Part shown: positions 26,540-37,081 of the stretch, piece by piece
Numbering within the stretch: the stretch's first letter is position 1
How the letters are laid out: every line of letters begins with the position of its first letter
Assembly: GCA_029219385.1 (NCBI GenBank)
Contig: JAQXTH010000049.1
Location: 36,161-100,160 of the forward strand
Length of the DNA: 64,000 bases
Origin: Prevotellaceae bacterium
GTDB taxonomy: Bacteria; Bacteroidota; Bacteroidia; Bacteroidales; Bacteroidaceae
Direction: 5' to 3'
Position numbers and translations under genes: made by a program
The notes under the pieces: model-generated
What the model saw: only the letters and a program-made list of their open reading frames with translations
The model's database searches: none
What the model was told of the DNA's origin: nothing

Positions 26540-27637
26540 TTATTTAGAACAGAGCATTTTGGCAAATTCATCAAACAAAAACTCTGTATCAACCGGACCG
26601 CTGCACGCCTCGGGATGAAACTGAACAGAGAACCACGGTTTGGATTTGTGTTTCACTCCCTCATTACTTCCGTCATTCATATTTTCAAATAAGGGTGTCC
26701 AATCAGACGGCAAAGAATGAGAGTCTACGGCATATCCGTGATTTTGACTTGTCACAAAACAACGGTCTGTACCAATCATTCTAACCGGTTGATTATGACT
26801 GCGATGACCATACTTCAACTTATATATCTTAGCACCAACTGCTTTAGAAAGCAATTGATTACCCATGCAAATTCCCATTACCGGCTTTGTCTCGACACGA
26901 CCTAAAAACTTACGAATGTTATCAACCGTCTTCACACAAGTGTCAGGATTACCCGGACCATTGGCAAGGAAAAGCGCATCACATTCCAACTCATTAAAAT
27001 CATAGTCCCACGGCACACGCACCACCTCTAGTCCCCGATTTAATAAACAACGCAAAATATTATGCTTTACACCACAGTCCACCAGAATAACACGAGGCCC
27101 ATTTCCGACTCCGTAAGAAATCACCTCCTTGCAACTCACCTGCTCAACATAATTGACATCTTCATAGCTGGCATCCGGAATCTCATCGGGCATGTCGTCA
27201 AACAATATCTTGCCCATCATTACTCCGTGAGAACGCAACACTTTGGTGAGTTGACGAGTATCTATTCCCGTAACTCCGACCACACGCTCCTCTTTTAACC
27301 ATTGGCCAAGACTTTTCTTTGCGTTCCAATGAGAATAACTGCCACTGTATTCACTCACAATTATTGCTTTAGCATGTATTTGACCACTCTCCATATATGT
27401 GGCCAATCCATTTGATTCTATTCTGAACTCCGGCACTCCGTAATTACCTACTAAAGGATATGTCATCACCATCAACTGACCCGCATAAGAAGGGTCAGTC
27501 AGACTTTCGGGATAACCCATCATCGCAGTATTAAAAACCACTTCACCCGCTATCGGTGTCTCGTAGCCAAACGACTCACCTTTAAACTTTGTGCCATCGT
27601 TGAGCTGTAGTGTTACTTTTCGCGTTGTCTGTTCCAT
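26540..27637 (-). CDS. carA: Carbamoyl-phosphate synthase small subunit (CarA)
   Basis: CarA is the glutamine amidotransferase subunit that feeds ammonia to CarB. The 365-residue protein has the N-terminal CarA-specific domain (FKGESFGYETPIAGEVVFNT) and a C-terminal class I glutaminase with catalytic Cys in PVMGICMGNQLLSKAVGAK and the His-Glu pair in VQFHPEACSGP. GHRSHNQPV and TSQNHGYAVD are standard for the family. It lies 27 bases after the amidophosphoribosyltransferase gene and 39 before carB. Confidence 0.97.
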   Translation of the reverse strand: MEQTTRKVTLQLNDGTKFKGESFGYETPIAGEVVFNTAMMGYPESLTDPSYAGQLMVMTYPLVGNYGVPEFRIESNGLATYMESGQIHAKAIIVSEYSGSYSHWNAKKSLGQWLKEERVVGVTGIDTRQLTKVLRSHGVMMGKILFDDMPDEIPDASYEDVNYVEQVSCKEVISYGVGNGPRVILVDCGVKHNILRCLLNRGLEVVRVPWDYDFNELECDALFLANGPGNPDTCVKTVDNIRKFLGRVETKPVMGICMGNQLLSKAVGAKIYKLKYGHRSHNQPVRMIGTDRCFVTSQNHGYAVDSHSLPSDWTPLFENMNDGSNEGVKHKSKPWFSVQFHPEACSGPVDTEFLFDEFAKMLCSK

Positions 27638-27664
27638 TATATTGTTCTATTTTATTGTTTCTCA

Positions 27665-29542
27665 CTAATAATTTTGTTCAACATAGTCTATAAAAGCCCG
27701 GTTTACCCTCGCATTACCACCGGGGGTAGGATAATGTCCGCTAAAATACCAATCACCTTTATGGTTGGGGCAAGCTTCATGCAACCCTTCTAACGTTTGA
27801 TATACAATAGCGACTTCTGCCCTAACATCTTGAGAGCGCAACATAACTGCCATTTTTCGAGAAATTTCTTCTTGTGAAAAAGGCTCATAAATTTCCCTAA
27901 CATAATTCACAACCTCTTCTTTGGGCAGATTTTGCTGTGCCTTACATTTTGCATAAACCGATTTGATTAGCCTTTCATTACCTTGTTCCTTTAACATCTC
28001 TATCGCAGCTCTAAAAGCGATGAACTCATCCATGTGACTCATATCTATGCCATAATAATCCGGGTATCTCACTTGGGGAGAAGAAGAGACTATTATTATT
28101 TTCTTTGGACACAAACGGTCTAAAATTCTAATAATACTCTCCTTTAATGTCGTTCCTCTGACAATAGAATCGTCAATAATTACAAGATTGTCAGAATATG
28201 GTTTCAGACTTCCGTATGTGATATCATAAACATGAGCCGCCAACTCATTTTTTGTTGTTCCCTCAGCAATAAATGTGCGTAATTTGATATCTTTCCACGC
28301 AACTTTTTCACTTCTCACCCTACGGCTCAAAATCTCTTTAATCATCTCCGGCGTAGCATTATTGCCAAGAGAAACAATACTGCGAGCTTTCTCACTGTTA
28401 AGATAATCATTAAATCCCTCTATCATGCCATAGAAAGCAGCCTCAGCGGTATTAGGAATAAAAGAAAAGACCGTATGATCTATATCTCCATCAATTGCTT
28501 TGAGTATCGGTGCAACCAGGCTGCGGCCCAAATTCTTTCGTTCATTATATATTTCGGCATCACTACCTCGACTAAAATATATCCTTTCAAACGAGCAAGA
28601 CATTTTTTCTTTTGGTTCAAGTATTTGCTCAAACCTCATTTCTCCACGACGATTAACAATCAACGCCTGCCCTGGTTTCAATTCATTAACCCTATCACAG
28701 TCGCAGAACAATGTTGTCTGAATAACCGGCCGTTCGGAAGCCACAACAATTTGTTCTTCGTCTCTATACCAAAATGCCGGTCTGATTCCCCACGGGTCTC
28801 TAAACACAAACATCTCTCCACTACCGGTTGTTCCACATATCACAAAACCACCATCCCATAATTGAGAAGAACTGCGTAAAACATTGGCAATATCTATATT
28901 ATCCTCTATATATCTGGTAATATCTTGGCCACGCAAACCTTTTTCCTCGCCCTCCTGATACAAACGACGACTCTCCATGTCCAATCTATGACCAATTTGC
29001 TCCAACAAAATAAATGTGTCGGAATACGCTCGTGGGTGTTGTCCGTCTTTCACAATATGCTCAAATATTTCTTGAACATTCGTCATATTAAAATTACCAC
29101 ACAAACAAAGATTTCTTGCCTTCCAATTGTTTCGTCTCATAAACGGATGAACATAAGAAAGGCCACTCTTGCCGGTAGTGCTATACCGCAGGTGGCCCAT
29201 ATATATTTCTCCTGCAAAAGGACATTGCTGCTTTATAAGAGAAACATCATTACGAATTGAAGAAAAAGTCGTATTTAAATCTGTATGTATTTTAGAAAAA
29301 ATTTCTTTTATTGCCGATGAGCCAAGAGCTCTTTCTCTATACATGTAATCTCCTCCGGGCTCTGCATCCATCTTCACGCACGCCATGCCCGCTCCCTCTT
29401 GACCACGATTGTGTTGTTTTTCCATCAAGAGATATAATTCATCCAAACCTTTTGTCCACGTTCCATATTTTTCTTGAAAATATTCAAGAGGTTTTAACAG
29501 GCGCACCATTGCTACGCCACACTCGTGCTTTAACGATTCCAT
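27665..29542 (-). CDS. Amidophosphoribosyltransferase, long Bacteroidota form (PurF-like)
   Basis: This enzyme transfers the amide of glutamine to PRPP to give phosphoribosylamine, the first step of purine synthesis. The N-terminal Ntn glutaminase domain carries the nucleophile at C8 (LKHECGVAMV), implying removal of a seven-residue propeptide, and QHNRGQEGAGMA. The C-terminal phosphoribosyltransferase domain has the PRPP loop LVIIDDSIVRGTTLKESIIR. At 625 residues it is about 150 longer than E. coli PurF; a long form next to carAB is what I recall from Bacteroides genomes. Its coupling to carAB places first steps of purine and pyrimidine synthesis on one message. I withhold the symbol purF because a second, shorter PurF may exist elsewhere. 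Confidence 0.88.
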   Translation of the reverse strand: MESLKHECGVAMVRLLKPLEYFQEKYGTWTKGLDELYLLMEKQHNRGQEGAGMACVKMDAEPGGDYMYRERALGSSAIKEIFSKIHTDLNTTFSSIRNDVSLIKQQCPFAGEIYMGHLRYSTTGKSGLSYVHPFMRRNNWKARNLCLCGNFNMTNVQEIFEHIVKDGQHPRAYSDTFILLEQIGHRLDMESRRLYQEGEEKGLRGQDITRYIEDNIDIANVLRSSSQLWDGGFVICGTTGSGEMFVFRDPWGIRPAFWYRDEEQIVVASERPVIQTTLFCDCDRVNELKPGQALIVNRRGEMRFEQILEPKEKMSCSFERIYFSRGSDAEIYNERKNLGRSLVAPILKAIDGDIDHTVFSFIPNTAEAAFYGMIEGFNDYLNSEKARSIVSLGNNATPEMIKEILSRRVRSEKVAWKDIKLRTFIAEGTTKNELAAHVYDITYGSLKPYSDNLVIIDDSIVRGTTLKESIIRILDRLCPKKIIIVSSSPQVRYPDYYGIDMSHMDEFIAFRAAIEMLKEQGNERLIKSVYAKCKAQQNLPKEEVVNYVREIYEPFSQEEISRKMAVMLRSQDVRAEVAIVYQTLEGLHEACPNHKGDWYFSGHYPTPGGNARVNRAFIDYVEQNY

Positions 29543-29585
29543 AATTCAATAATAAGATGTCTTTTCCAAAGGATTTTTGTTACTG

Positions 29586-29593
29586 CAAAAATA
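29586..29593 (-). promoter_or_regulatory. -7 promoter element of the purF-like/carAB operon
   Basis: The minus strand reads TATTTTTG, matching TAnnTTTG, about 43 bases before the ATG at 29542. No strong -33 box. Confidence 0.45.
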
Positions 29594-29721
29594 CTACATT
29601 TTTATATTACAGAAAGAATTAGAAGCTTAAAATTTAACTTTGTCAAATAAAAATTGCCAAAACGTAGACTTTTTTCACGCTTTAACATTTCTTTTCAAAA
29701 ACAAAAAACACAACGTAAACA

Positions 29722-29779
29722 CAAAAAAATGCCGCAAAAACGTTCTCACGACAATGAATATCTTAACGTCTTTGCGGCA
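29722..29779 (-). terminator. Terminator of the outer-membrane protein gene
   Basis: On the minus strand TGCCGCAAAGACGTT (29779-29765) pairs with AACGTTTTTGCGGCA (29744-29730), with one mismatch, followed by seven T. The loop is about 20 bases. Confidence 0.85.
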
Positions 29780-29800
29780 AAACAATTTATTAGATAAAAA

Positions 29801-30613
29801 TTATAATATCTTTCCTGTAAGTCTGAAACTCAGGCAAGGATAAATCGTTATTTTACTAATGGTTTTAATCACACCGCCGTCGTCTCCGTTGAGGTCTTGT
29901 TCTTCAAGTCGCTTATCTTGAACATATACTTTAGGGCTGCCCCAAAACTGTACACCCAAATCAAACTGAAATCCAAGACGTTTCTTCGGAACAGAATGAC
30001 CAAAGCCAATACCTACATACGGACGAAAACCATTTGTTTTAAGCACAGCCTCAGCATTCCCGTCCGGTGTCGGTTCTACAAGATAGTCTCCCAGTGCCAA
30101 GCCTATTTTACCGGGATGATTGTTTGCGAGAGGTGCAAAAACTCCCAAACTGTGATTGTAGTCATAAACGTCCTGCAAAACTCCATCTTGTTTATTATAT
30201 ACAGAAACCACCTTTGAACCGCCGAAATATGCACCGGCCGTAACACGAAAACCTGTTTTGAAAGGATGTATATCAAACAACACATGCCCCGTTGTCATGC
30301 TAGTTTTACCCTCCACATCAATCTCAGACGGCAATTCTCTACCGGACAATTCCGTATATTTACTTGCCATTTGGTAATCATACTCTAAATCAAGTTCTGA
30401 ACCAATCTTGATATTCGGGAAAAAATCCATACCGGCGCGTATACCAACATAAGGTGTAAGACATGTCGACACATCAACAGTAATACCCGTCAAACCGGCA
30501 CCCACACTTACTCCTAAGCGATTACCCAAGCCATAAAACTCACTCTTTGACTGGGCATTTGCCTGCAGACACGCAAACAATGCTAAAACTACAAATACTC
30601 TAAACTTTTTCAT
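29801..30613 (-). CDS. Predicted outer-membrane beta-barrel protein
   Basis: The 270-residue protein has a signal peptide (MKKFRVFVVLALFACLQANAQ) and alternating aromatic/glycine strands typical of an 8-12 stranded barrel: RLGVSVGAGLTGITVDVST, PYVGIRAGMDFF, FRVTAGAYFGG, FRPYVGIGFGH, RLGFQFDLGVQFWG and ITIYPCLSFRLTGKIL. It does not end in Phe. I cannot name the family; it resembles the many small OmpA-barrel-like proteins of Bacteroidota. It follows asnS by 52 bases without a visible promoter and ends at a strong terminator, so it may be the last gene of an asnS transcript. Confidence 0.75.
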   Translation of the reverse strand: MKKFRVFVVLALFACLQANAQSKSEFYGLGNRLGVSVGAGLTGITVDVSTCLTPYVGIRAGMDFFPNIKIGSELDLEYDYQMASKYTELSGRELPSEIDVEGKTSMTTGHVLFDIHPFKTGFRVTAGAYFGGSKVVSVYNKQDGVLQDVYDYNHSLGVFAPLANNHPGKIGLALGDYLVEPTPDGNAEAVLKTNGFRPYVGIGFGHSVPKKRLGFQFDLGVQFWGSPKVYVQDKRLEEQDLNGDDGGVIKTISKITIYPCLSFRLTGKIL

Positions 30614-30665
30614 ATCAGTAATATAAATTATATCTACACATAAAAATTATCTTAGTAAATACGTG

Positions 30666-32087
30666 TTAAAACTCTGCAGACTTTGGAGTGCGTGGAAATG
30701 GTATTACGTCTCGAATATTCTGCATTCCGGTGATAAACAAAATAAGACGTTCAAAGCCAAGTCCGAAACCACCATGAGGACAGGTACCAAAACGACGTGT
30801 GTCAAGATACCACCACATATCTTTCATAGGAATATTACGTTCTTTTATCTCGTTCACCAACTTGTCATAATTTTCCTCTCTGACAGATCCTCCAATAATT
30901 TCGCCAATTTGTGGGAACAACACATCTGTTCCCTGAACAGTCTGTTCCATCTTTTTGCCGTCAATCTCAGGAACTTCTTCATCTATTTTCATATAGAAAG
31001 CCTTGATTTTCTTAGGATATTTTGTCATAATAACCGGCTTTTTAAAATATTCCTCTACAAGATAACGCTCATGCTCAGAAGCCAAATCATCACCCCAATT
31101 ACAAGGGAACTCAAACTTGCGTCCCTGCTTTATTGCCTCTTGCAGAATCTGTATACCCTCTGTATATGTAAGGCGCACGAAATCTGTATCTATCACACCT
31201 TTAAGACGCTCTATCAGTCCCTTATCAATCATCTTGTTTAAGAACTCCAAATCGTCTTTACAATTATCCAATGCCCACCTAACACAATACTTTATAAAAT
31301 CCTCTTCAAGATCCATTAAATCATTAAGGTCTATAAACGCAACCTCCGGCTCAATCATCCAAAACTCTGCAAGATGACGAGGCGTATTGCTGTTTTCCGC
31401 TCTAAAAGTAGGACCAAAAGTATAAATTGCACCAAGGGCCGTTGCACCCAACTCACCTTCAAGTTGGCCCGATACTGTCAAAGATGTCTGCTTGCCGAAA
31501 AAATCGTCACTGTAATCAATTTTTCCATCTTCGCATTTCTTTAAATCATAAAGATTTTTTGTTGTAACCTGAAACATCTGACCGGCTCCTTCACAATCAC
31601 TTGCCGTAATAAGAGGAGTATGGAAATAATAATATCCATGCTGATGAAAATAAGTATGTATGGCCATTGACATATTATGACGAATACGCATAACTGCACC
31701 AAAAGTATTAGTGCGCAGCCTCATGTGGGCGTGTTGACGCATATACTCAAATGTCTGACCCTTTTTCTGCATAGGAAAATCAGCATCACATCTGCCCAAA
31801 ATGTTTATTTCGTTTGCTTGAATTTCAGCAGCTTGCCCCGAGCCTATACTTTCAACAAGTATTCCTGTGCATGAAAGACACGCGCCTGTAGTGATTTGTT
31901 TTAAAACATCTTCACTAAATTTTTCGACATCAGCAACTATCTGAATGTTTTTTATAGTAGAACCGTCGTTCAAAGCAATAAAATTAACAGCCTTGCTACC
32001 GCGCCGAGTACGCACCCAGCCCATCACTGTTACTTCAGAACCAAAATTTGTGAGCTTTAATGCTTCTGCTATCTTAATACGTTTCAT
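30666..32087 (-). CDS. asnS: Asparaginyl-tRNA synthetase (AsnS)
   Basis: AsnS charges tRNA-Asn with asparagine. The 473-residue class IIb enzyme has an N-terminal OB-fold ([20 protein letters not shown]) that binds the anticodon, motif 2 with [21 protein letters not shown], and motif 3 [21 protein letters not shown] near the end. MIEPEVAF and [11 protein letters not shown] distinguish AsnRS from AspRS. It starts 39 bases downstream of the rRNA pseudouridine synthase gene on the same strand. Confidence 0.96.
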   Translation of the reverse strand: MKRIKIAEALKLTNFGSEVTVMGWVRTRRGSKAVNFIALNDGSTIKNIQIVADVEKFSEDVLKQITTGACLSCTGILVESIGSGQAAEIQANEINILGRCDADFPMQKKGQTFEYMRQHAHMRLRTNTFGAVMRIRHNMSMAIHTYFHQHGYYYFHTPLITASDCEGAGQMFQVTTKNLYDLKKCEDGKIDYSDDFFGKQTSLTVSGQLEGELGATALGAIYTFGPTFRAENSNTPRHLAEFWMIEPEVAFIDLNDLMDLEEDFIKYCVRWALDNCKDDLEFLNKMIDKGLIERLKGVIDTDFVRLTYTEGIQILQEAIKQGRKFEFPCNWGDDLASEHERYLVEEYFKKPVIMTKYPKKIKAFYMKIDEEVPEIDGKKMEQTVQGTDVLFPQIGEIIGGSVREENYDKLVNEIKERNIPMKDMWWYLDTRRFGTCPHGGFGLGFERLILFITGMQNIRDVIPFPRTPKSAEF

Positions 32088-32126
32088 AACTTCTATTAAA
32101 TTATACTTCTATATTTTTCTATATTT

Positions 32127-33383
32127 TTATTCGTATGCACCCATTCGCAACATATTCACCTCAGCCTCTTCCAAGAAGCGCCAATGCCCTCTTCGCAAAT
32201 TTTTCTTAGTAAGACCGGCAAAATACACACGGTCCAACTTTACAACTTTATATCCAAGGTTTTCAAAGATGCGACGCACAATACGATTTCTACCACTATG
32301 TATCTCAATTCCAATTTGCTTGCGATCATCATCAGACACATATTCTATACGGTCTGCATGAATTTCACCATCTTCAAGAATTATGCCATCAAGAATTTTT
32401 TGCATATCCGCAAAACTAACGGGTTTGTTACAGTAAACATGATATATCTTTTTCTTCAACGATTTAGGATGCATCATCTTTGCTGCCATTTCTCCATCGT
32501 TTGTAAGCAACAATACACCCGTTGTATTACGGTCTAATCTGCCAACCGGATAAATTCTTTCTGAACAAGCTCCTTTTACAAGATCCATTACAGTCTTGCG
32601 TCCCTCCGGATCATCTGCCGTGGTTACATAATCTTTCGGTTTATTTAACAATACATAAACCTTGTCTTCTAAACAAACCGTTTCTCCATTAAAAACGACA
32701 TTGTCGGTCCTCAACACTTTATGACCCAACTCTGTAACAACCTCACCATTTACACTAACCTTTCCGCTCTGAATATACAAATCTGCTTCACGACGCGAAC
32801 ATATACCGGCATTAGATAAATATCTGTTAAGTCTGATTGGAACACTTAAATCTATATTTTCCTCCTTGTATCGCAGAACTTTTTGATGATTATATTTTGC
32901 ACTTGGATCATAATCCTGTGTGCGAGACGCATAATTATTATCACTATGCTGTCTTTTATAACCCTGTTTGCCATAACTAAATCTACGGTCGTATCCTCGC
33001 TTGTAATTACTATTTTTTTGAAAATGTTCACCCTGAGCGGGCCTACCATGCTTATCATAAAAGTGGGTTTCTCGACCGGAAGAAAACACTCGCGACGAAG
33101 ACGTTTCACGTTCTGAATTATCACGAGAAAATCTCTCTGCCCATCTATCGCGAGAAGACCCGAAACTATGATTATATCGTTCACGACCATACTTTTTAGG
33201 ATACGGGTAACGAGGATTGTCATCACAATCCTTTTCCTTAATATCTACATCATTTTTATAAGCATAAGAACGGAAACTTTGTCCAATACGCTTTCTGCGA
33301 GGTCTTTCTTGTTGAGCAACCCCGTCTTGCTCTCGGCTTTCTAAATTGCGAAAAGCCAACCCTTCGTTTTCTTCGTTGTTCAT
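32127..33383 (-). CDS. rRNA pseudouridine synthase (RluB/RsuA family) with a long disordered N-terminus
   Basis: The C-terminal part has an S4 RNA-binding domain (IRLNRYLSNAGICSRREADL) and an RsuA/RluB pseudouridine synthase domain with the catalytic Asp in YPVGRLDRNTTGVLLLTNDG. RIVRRIFENLGYKVVKLDRV closes the fold. The family isomerises a uridine in 23S (RluB) or 16S (RsuA) rRNA. About 180 N-terminal residues are unlike the usual 20-40: very rich in Arg, Tyr, Ser, Asn and Asp, low in hydrophobics (for example RETSSSRVFSSGRETHFYD). This is predicted disorder and likely RNA binding. I choose ATG 33383 (MNNEENEG, 418 aa), where the sequence becomes family-like; 33410 is an alternative. Confidence 0.88.
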   Translation of the reverse strand: MNNEENEGLAFRNLESREQDGVAQQERPRRKRIGQSFRSYAYKNDVDIKEKDCDDNPRYPYPKKYGRERYNHSFGSSRDRWAERFSRDNSERETSSSRVFSSGRETHFYDKHGRPAQGEHFQKNSNYKRGYDRRFSYGKQGYKRQHSDNNYASRTQDYDPSAKYNHQKVLRYKEENIDLSVPIRLNRYLSNAGICSRREADLYIQSGKVSVNGEVVTELGHKVLRTDNVVFNGETVCLEDKVYVLLNKPKDYVTTADDPEGRKTVMDLVKGACSERIYPVGRLDRNTTGVLLLTNDGEMAAKMMHPKSLKKKIYHVYCNKPVSFADMQKILDGIILEDGEIHADRIEYVSDDDRKQIGIEIHSGRNRIVRRIFENLGYKVVKLDRVYFAGLTKKNLRRGHWRFLEEAEVNMLRMGAYE

Positions 33384-33439
33384 AATAAATGTTTTTTCTT
33401 TTCGCCTCACGGCGATCCTATGATATTAGTATTATAAGA

Positions 33440-34786
33440 TTAAATGCCGGTATAGTTTGAAGGAGTAATTTTCATCAATTCTTCCTTTACGGAATCGCTC
33501 ACATTTAAGTTGCGAATGAACTCATGAATACTACCCTCCGTAACTTCTTCATTTGTACGAGTAAGTGCCTTTAACGCTTCATAGGGATTAGGATAGGCCT
33601 CTCGGCGCAAAATAGTCTGAACAGCCTCAGCTACCACAGCCCATTGAGCATTAAGGTCAGACTGAATTGTTTCTTTATGTAGCAACAATTTTCCTAAGCC
33701 TTTCAAAGTGCTTTCTATTGCAATAATTGTATGTCCAAGTGGAACTCCAATATTTCTTAACACCGTAGAATCTGTCAAATCCCTTTGCAAACGACTAATA
33801 GGCAATTTTTGACTCAAATGTTCGAAAATTGCATTTGCAATTCCCAAATTTCCTTCTGAATTTTCAAAATCAATTGGATTTACTTTATGTGGCATAGCAC
33901 TTGAACCCACTTCACCTTCTTTAATTTTTTGTTTGAAATAGTTCATCGAGATATACTGCCAAAAATCGCGATCCAAATCTATAATTATAGTATTTAAACG
34001 TTTCAATGCATCGAATATTTCCCCTAATCCGTCATAGTTACTTATTTGGGTAGTAAATTCCTCGCGCTTTAACCCCAAATGCTCTGAAACAAAATTATCT
34101 GCTATAGATTTCCAATCATATGCAGGATAAGCAACATGATGAGCATTAAGATTTCCTGTTGCCCCACCAAACTTTGCAGGATAAGAAAGAGACTTTAAAG
34201 AATTTAACTGTAATTCTAAACGATATGCAAAAACCCTTACTTCTTTGCCAAGCCTTGTAGGACTGGCCGGTTGGCCATGAGTCTTTGCCAACATAGAAAT
34301 GTCTTTCCACTCTTGAGCATAAGCGTTTAATTGATCTACCAACTTTGTTATTACGGGCAGGTAGACATTCTGTATACTCTCTTTCAACATCAAAGGAAAA
34401 GACGTATTATTTATATCCTGAGATGTTAATCCAAAATGTACAAATTCCTTAAACGATTCCAAGCCTCCAATCTCATCAAACTTTCGCTTAATGAAATACT
34501 CTACAGCCTTTACATCATGATTTGTAATTTTCTCTATATCTTTTACCGACTGTGCATCTTCTTGCGTAAGATTCTGATAAATGTCCCTCAAAATTGGAAA
34601 CAATTTTTTATCAAAACTTTTCAACTGAGGCAACGGCAATTGACATAACATTATAAAATATTCTATCTCTACCCTAACTCTATATTTTATCAAAGCATAT
34701 TCAGAAAAATAATCTGCCAACTTTTCTGTCTTGCCACGATAGCGACCATCTACAGGGCTTAGTGCTGTTAACGCATTCAAATTCAT
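33440..34786 (-). CDS. purB: Adenylosuccinate lyase (PurB)
   Basis: PurB splits fumarate from SAICAR and from adenylosuccinate in purine synthesis. The 448-residue protein belongs to the fumarase/aspartase superfamily. It shows the signature loop GSSAMPHKVNPIDFENSEGN, the substrate-binding FGLTSQDINNTSF and the catalytic-base region AKTHGQPASPTRLGKEV. The length matches the E. coli-type PurB. A -7 promoter box lies at 34812-34819, directly upstream. guaA lies 91 bases farther upstream on the same strand. Confidence 0.97.
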   Translation of the reverse strand: MNLNALTALSPVDGRYRGKTEKLADYFSEYALIKYRVRVEIEYFIMLCQLPLPQLKSFDKKLFPILRDIYQNLTQEDAQSVKDIEKITNHDVKAVEYFIKRKFDEIGGLESFKEFVHFGLTSQDINNTSFPLMLKESIQNVYLPVITKLVDQLNAYAQEWKDISMLAKTHGQPASPTRLGKEVRVFAYRLELQLNSLKSLSYPAKFGGATGNLNAHHVAYPAYDWKSIADNFVSEHLGLKREEFTTQISNYDGLGEIFDALKRLNTIIIDLDRDFWQYISMNYFKQKIKEGEVGSSAMPHKVNPIDFENSEGNLGIANAIFEHLSQKLPISRLQRDLTDSTVLRNIGVPLGHTIIAIESTLKGLGKLLLHKETIQSDLNAQWAVVAEAVQTILRREAYPNPYEALKALTRTNEEVTEGSIHEFIRNLNVSDSVKEELMKITPSNYTGI

Positions 34787-34811
34787 ATCAAAAATTCTTT
34801 AAATAGTTTTG

Positions 34812-34819
34812 CAAAAGTA
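34812..34819 (-). promoter_or_regulatory. -7 promoter element of purB
   Basis: The minus strand reads TACTTTTG, matching TAnnTTTG, 25 bases before the purB ATG. The nearest TTTG for a -33 box is 27 bases upstream, longer than usual. Confidence 0.45.
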
Positions 34820-34877
34820 CTTATTTTAAACCGATAATTTTTTAGGCAAATAAAAATACAATGTATTTTTGTCCTCA

Positions 34878-36491
34878 TTATTCCCACTCAATTGTCGAAG
34901 GTGGTTTGGAAGAAATGTCATAACAAACACGATTTACACCTTTCACATGATTAATAATATCATTACTTACCTTTGCCATAAAATCATAAGGTAAATGAGC
35001 CCAATCGGCAGTCATTGCGTCTGTAGAAGTCACTGCACGCAACGCCACAGGATGTTCATATGTACGTTCATCTCCCATAACCCCGACAGATCTTACAGTT
35101 GAAAGTAAAATCGTACCGGCCTGCCATATTTGGTCATAAAGACTAACCTCTACTTCTCCGCTGTCTGTCATATTTCCCGGAACGCCGGCAGCAAGCACCT
35201 TGCGTGCATCTTCTCCTTTTAATTTTACTTTATAATCTCTTAAGGCTTGTATATAAATATCATCTGCATCTTGAAGAATGCGTACTTTCTCACGAGTAAT
35301 ATCTCCCAAAATTCGTACAGCCAAACCAGGACCGGGGAAAGGATGACGTGTAATCAAATGCTCCGGCATACCAAGTTGACGACCAACACGTCGCACCTCG
35401 TCTTTAAACAACCACTTAAGTGGTTCGCAAAGTCCAAGATGCATTTCCTCTGGCAAACCACCGACATTATGATGACTCTTGATGACTTTACCGGTAATAT
35501 TCAAACTCTCTATTCTGTCAGGATAAATCGTACCTTGAGCAAGCCAACGAGCATCCGTTATTTTTTTTGCTTCAGCATTAAATACTTCAACAAAATCACG
35601 GCCTATAATCTTACGTTTTCCCTCCGGGTCGGTCACTCCTGCCAGATCAGACAAAAACTTATCACTTGCATCCACACCAACCACATTGAGACCCAAACAC
35701 TCATAATCATGCATAACATCATGAAACTCATTTTTTCTCAACATTCCATGATCAACAAAAATACATGTAAGATTACTACCAATCGCTTTGTTCAACAATA
35801 CCGCGCAAACAGAAGAATCAACACCACCCGACAAACCTAAAATAACTCGATCGTTACCCACTTGCGATTTTATTTCTGCAACAGTTGATTCTATAAATGA
35901 AGCAGGACTCCAATCTTGACGACTACCACAAATATCTACAACAAAGTTTTTAAGTAATAAACTACCCTGGATAGAATGAAAAACCTCAGGATGAAACTGA
36001 ACTCCCCATAATTTCTCATTACAAGCCTGATATGCTGCATATTTCACTTTGTCCGTAGAAGCAATAACATTCCAACCATGCGGAATTGCCGTAATTGTGT
36101 CTCCATGACTCATCCATACCTGCGAATTGGCAACAAATCCTTTCAGCAATGGATTATCTGATTTAAAGTCACACAAATTGGCACGGCCATACTCACGACT
36201 TCCGGCTGGCTCAACCTTTCCACCATAAAGATGACTCATATATTGAGCCCCATAACATATTCCTAATATTGGATAACGATTGCGCAATTTATCAAGGTTC
36301 GGTTTAAAAGCCTCCGGATCATATACGCTATAAGGAGAGCCACTTAAAATAACTCCAATTACAGACTCATCTTCATATGGAAACTTATTATAAGGTAAAA
36401 TTTCACAAAAAGTATTCAATTCGCGCACTCTGCGACCTATTAGCTGAGTCGTTTGACTACCGAAATCCAATATAATTATTTTCTGCTGCAT
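34878..36491 (-). CDS. guaA: GMP synthase, glutamine-hydrolysing (GuaA)
   Basis: GuaA converts XMP to GMP using glutamine and ATP. The 537-residue protein has an N-terminal class I glutaminase with catalytic Cys in [17 protein letters not shown] and His-Glu in [11 protein letters not shown], an ATP-pyrophosphatase domain with the P-loop [18 protein letters not shown] (about 218), and a C-terminal dimerisation domain ending [17 protein letters not shown], the conserved family tail. It is followed by a small secreted protein gene 30 bases upstream in transcription order. Confidence 0.97.
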   Translation of the reverse strand: MQQKIIILDFGSQTTQLIGRRVRELNTFCEILPYNKFPYEDESVIGVILSGSPYSVYDPEAFKPNLDKLRNRYPILGICYGAQYMSHLYGGKVEPAGSREYGRANLCDFKSDNPLLKGFVANSQVWMSHGDTITAIPHGWNVIASTDKVKYAAYQACNEKLWGVQFHPEVFHSIQGSLLLKNFVVDICGSRQDWSPASFIESTVAEIKSQVGNDRVILGLSGGVDSSVCAVLLNKAIGSNLTCIFVDHGMLRKNEFHDVMHDYECLGLNVVGVDASDKFLSDLAGVTDPEGKRKIIGRDFVEVFNAEAKKITDARWLAQGTIYPDRIESLNITGKVIKSHHNVGGLPEEMHLGLCEPLKWLFKDEVRRVGRQLGMPEHLITRHPFPGPGLAVRILGDITREKVRILQDADDIYIQALRDYKVKLKGEDARKVLAAGVPGNMTDSGEVEVSLYDQIWQAGTILLSTVRSVGVMGDERTYEHPVALRAVTSTDAMTADWAHLPYDFMAKVSNDIINHVKGVNRVCYDISSKPPSTIEWE

Positions 36492-36521
36492 TACTTAATG
36501 ATTTTTCAAGATATTACTTAT

Positions 36522-36911
36522 TTAAATAGGATTATAACTTTCACTATCATCTGCCTTTGTTGACAATGTTTGCATATTGCATATCACAGCTTTGCCCTTA
36601 GTAATTATGATTTTCAATTCCTCAACCGTAGTACGAATAAATTTATAAGTCTCTACACCTTTACCCTTCGCTTTCTCTTTAGAGACAGAATTAAAAGAGC
36701 CCAAGCCACAACTTATATATATTTCAAACTCACAGTCTGTCGCTTCGCCCCAATTTATAGTAATATTACGGGCTTCACGCCCCATAAAAATCGTGACACT
36801 ATCGCCCTCGGCAAGAGTGCGCACACTTTTCTGAACTTCTTCATTGACGGAAGCAAAAGAACACAACGGAGCAAATGCAAGAAATAGCAAAAAAACTAAT
36901 GATACACGCAT
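36522..36911 (-). CDS. Small secreted protein of unknown function
   Basis: The 129-residue protein begins with a signal peptide (MRVSLVFLLFLAFAPLCSFA) and has a mature part of about 108 residues with beta-rich pattern (ITINWGEATDCEFEIYISCG, VEELKIIITKGKAVIC) and three cysteines. I do not recognise the family. It precedes guaA by 30 bases, so the two could be co-transcribed. A candidate -7 box (TATATTTG on the minus strand, 37014-37021) lies about 100 bases upstream. Confidence 0.7.
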   Translation of the reverse strand: MRVSLVFLLFLAFAPLCSFASVNEEVQKSVRTLAEGDSVTIFMGREARNITINWGEATDCEFEIYISCGLGSFNSVSKEKAKGKGVETYKFIRTTVEELKIIITKGKAVICNMQTLSTKADDSESYNPI

Positions 36912-37081
36912 GGTAGTAAATAATATAATAAGTAAGTGTAATAATCTATTATAAAAACCCTCTCAGACATACACAATTATCCTACTGTCAATATCCAAGA
37001 ATTTTTTCGTGTGCAAATATATAGAAAAACACCGACATTTTACAATCTCACAATGAGAAAAACAAACAAAAAGGAACAAAA

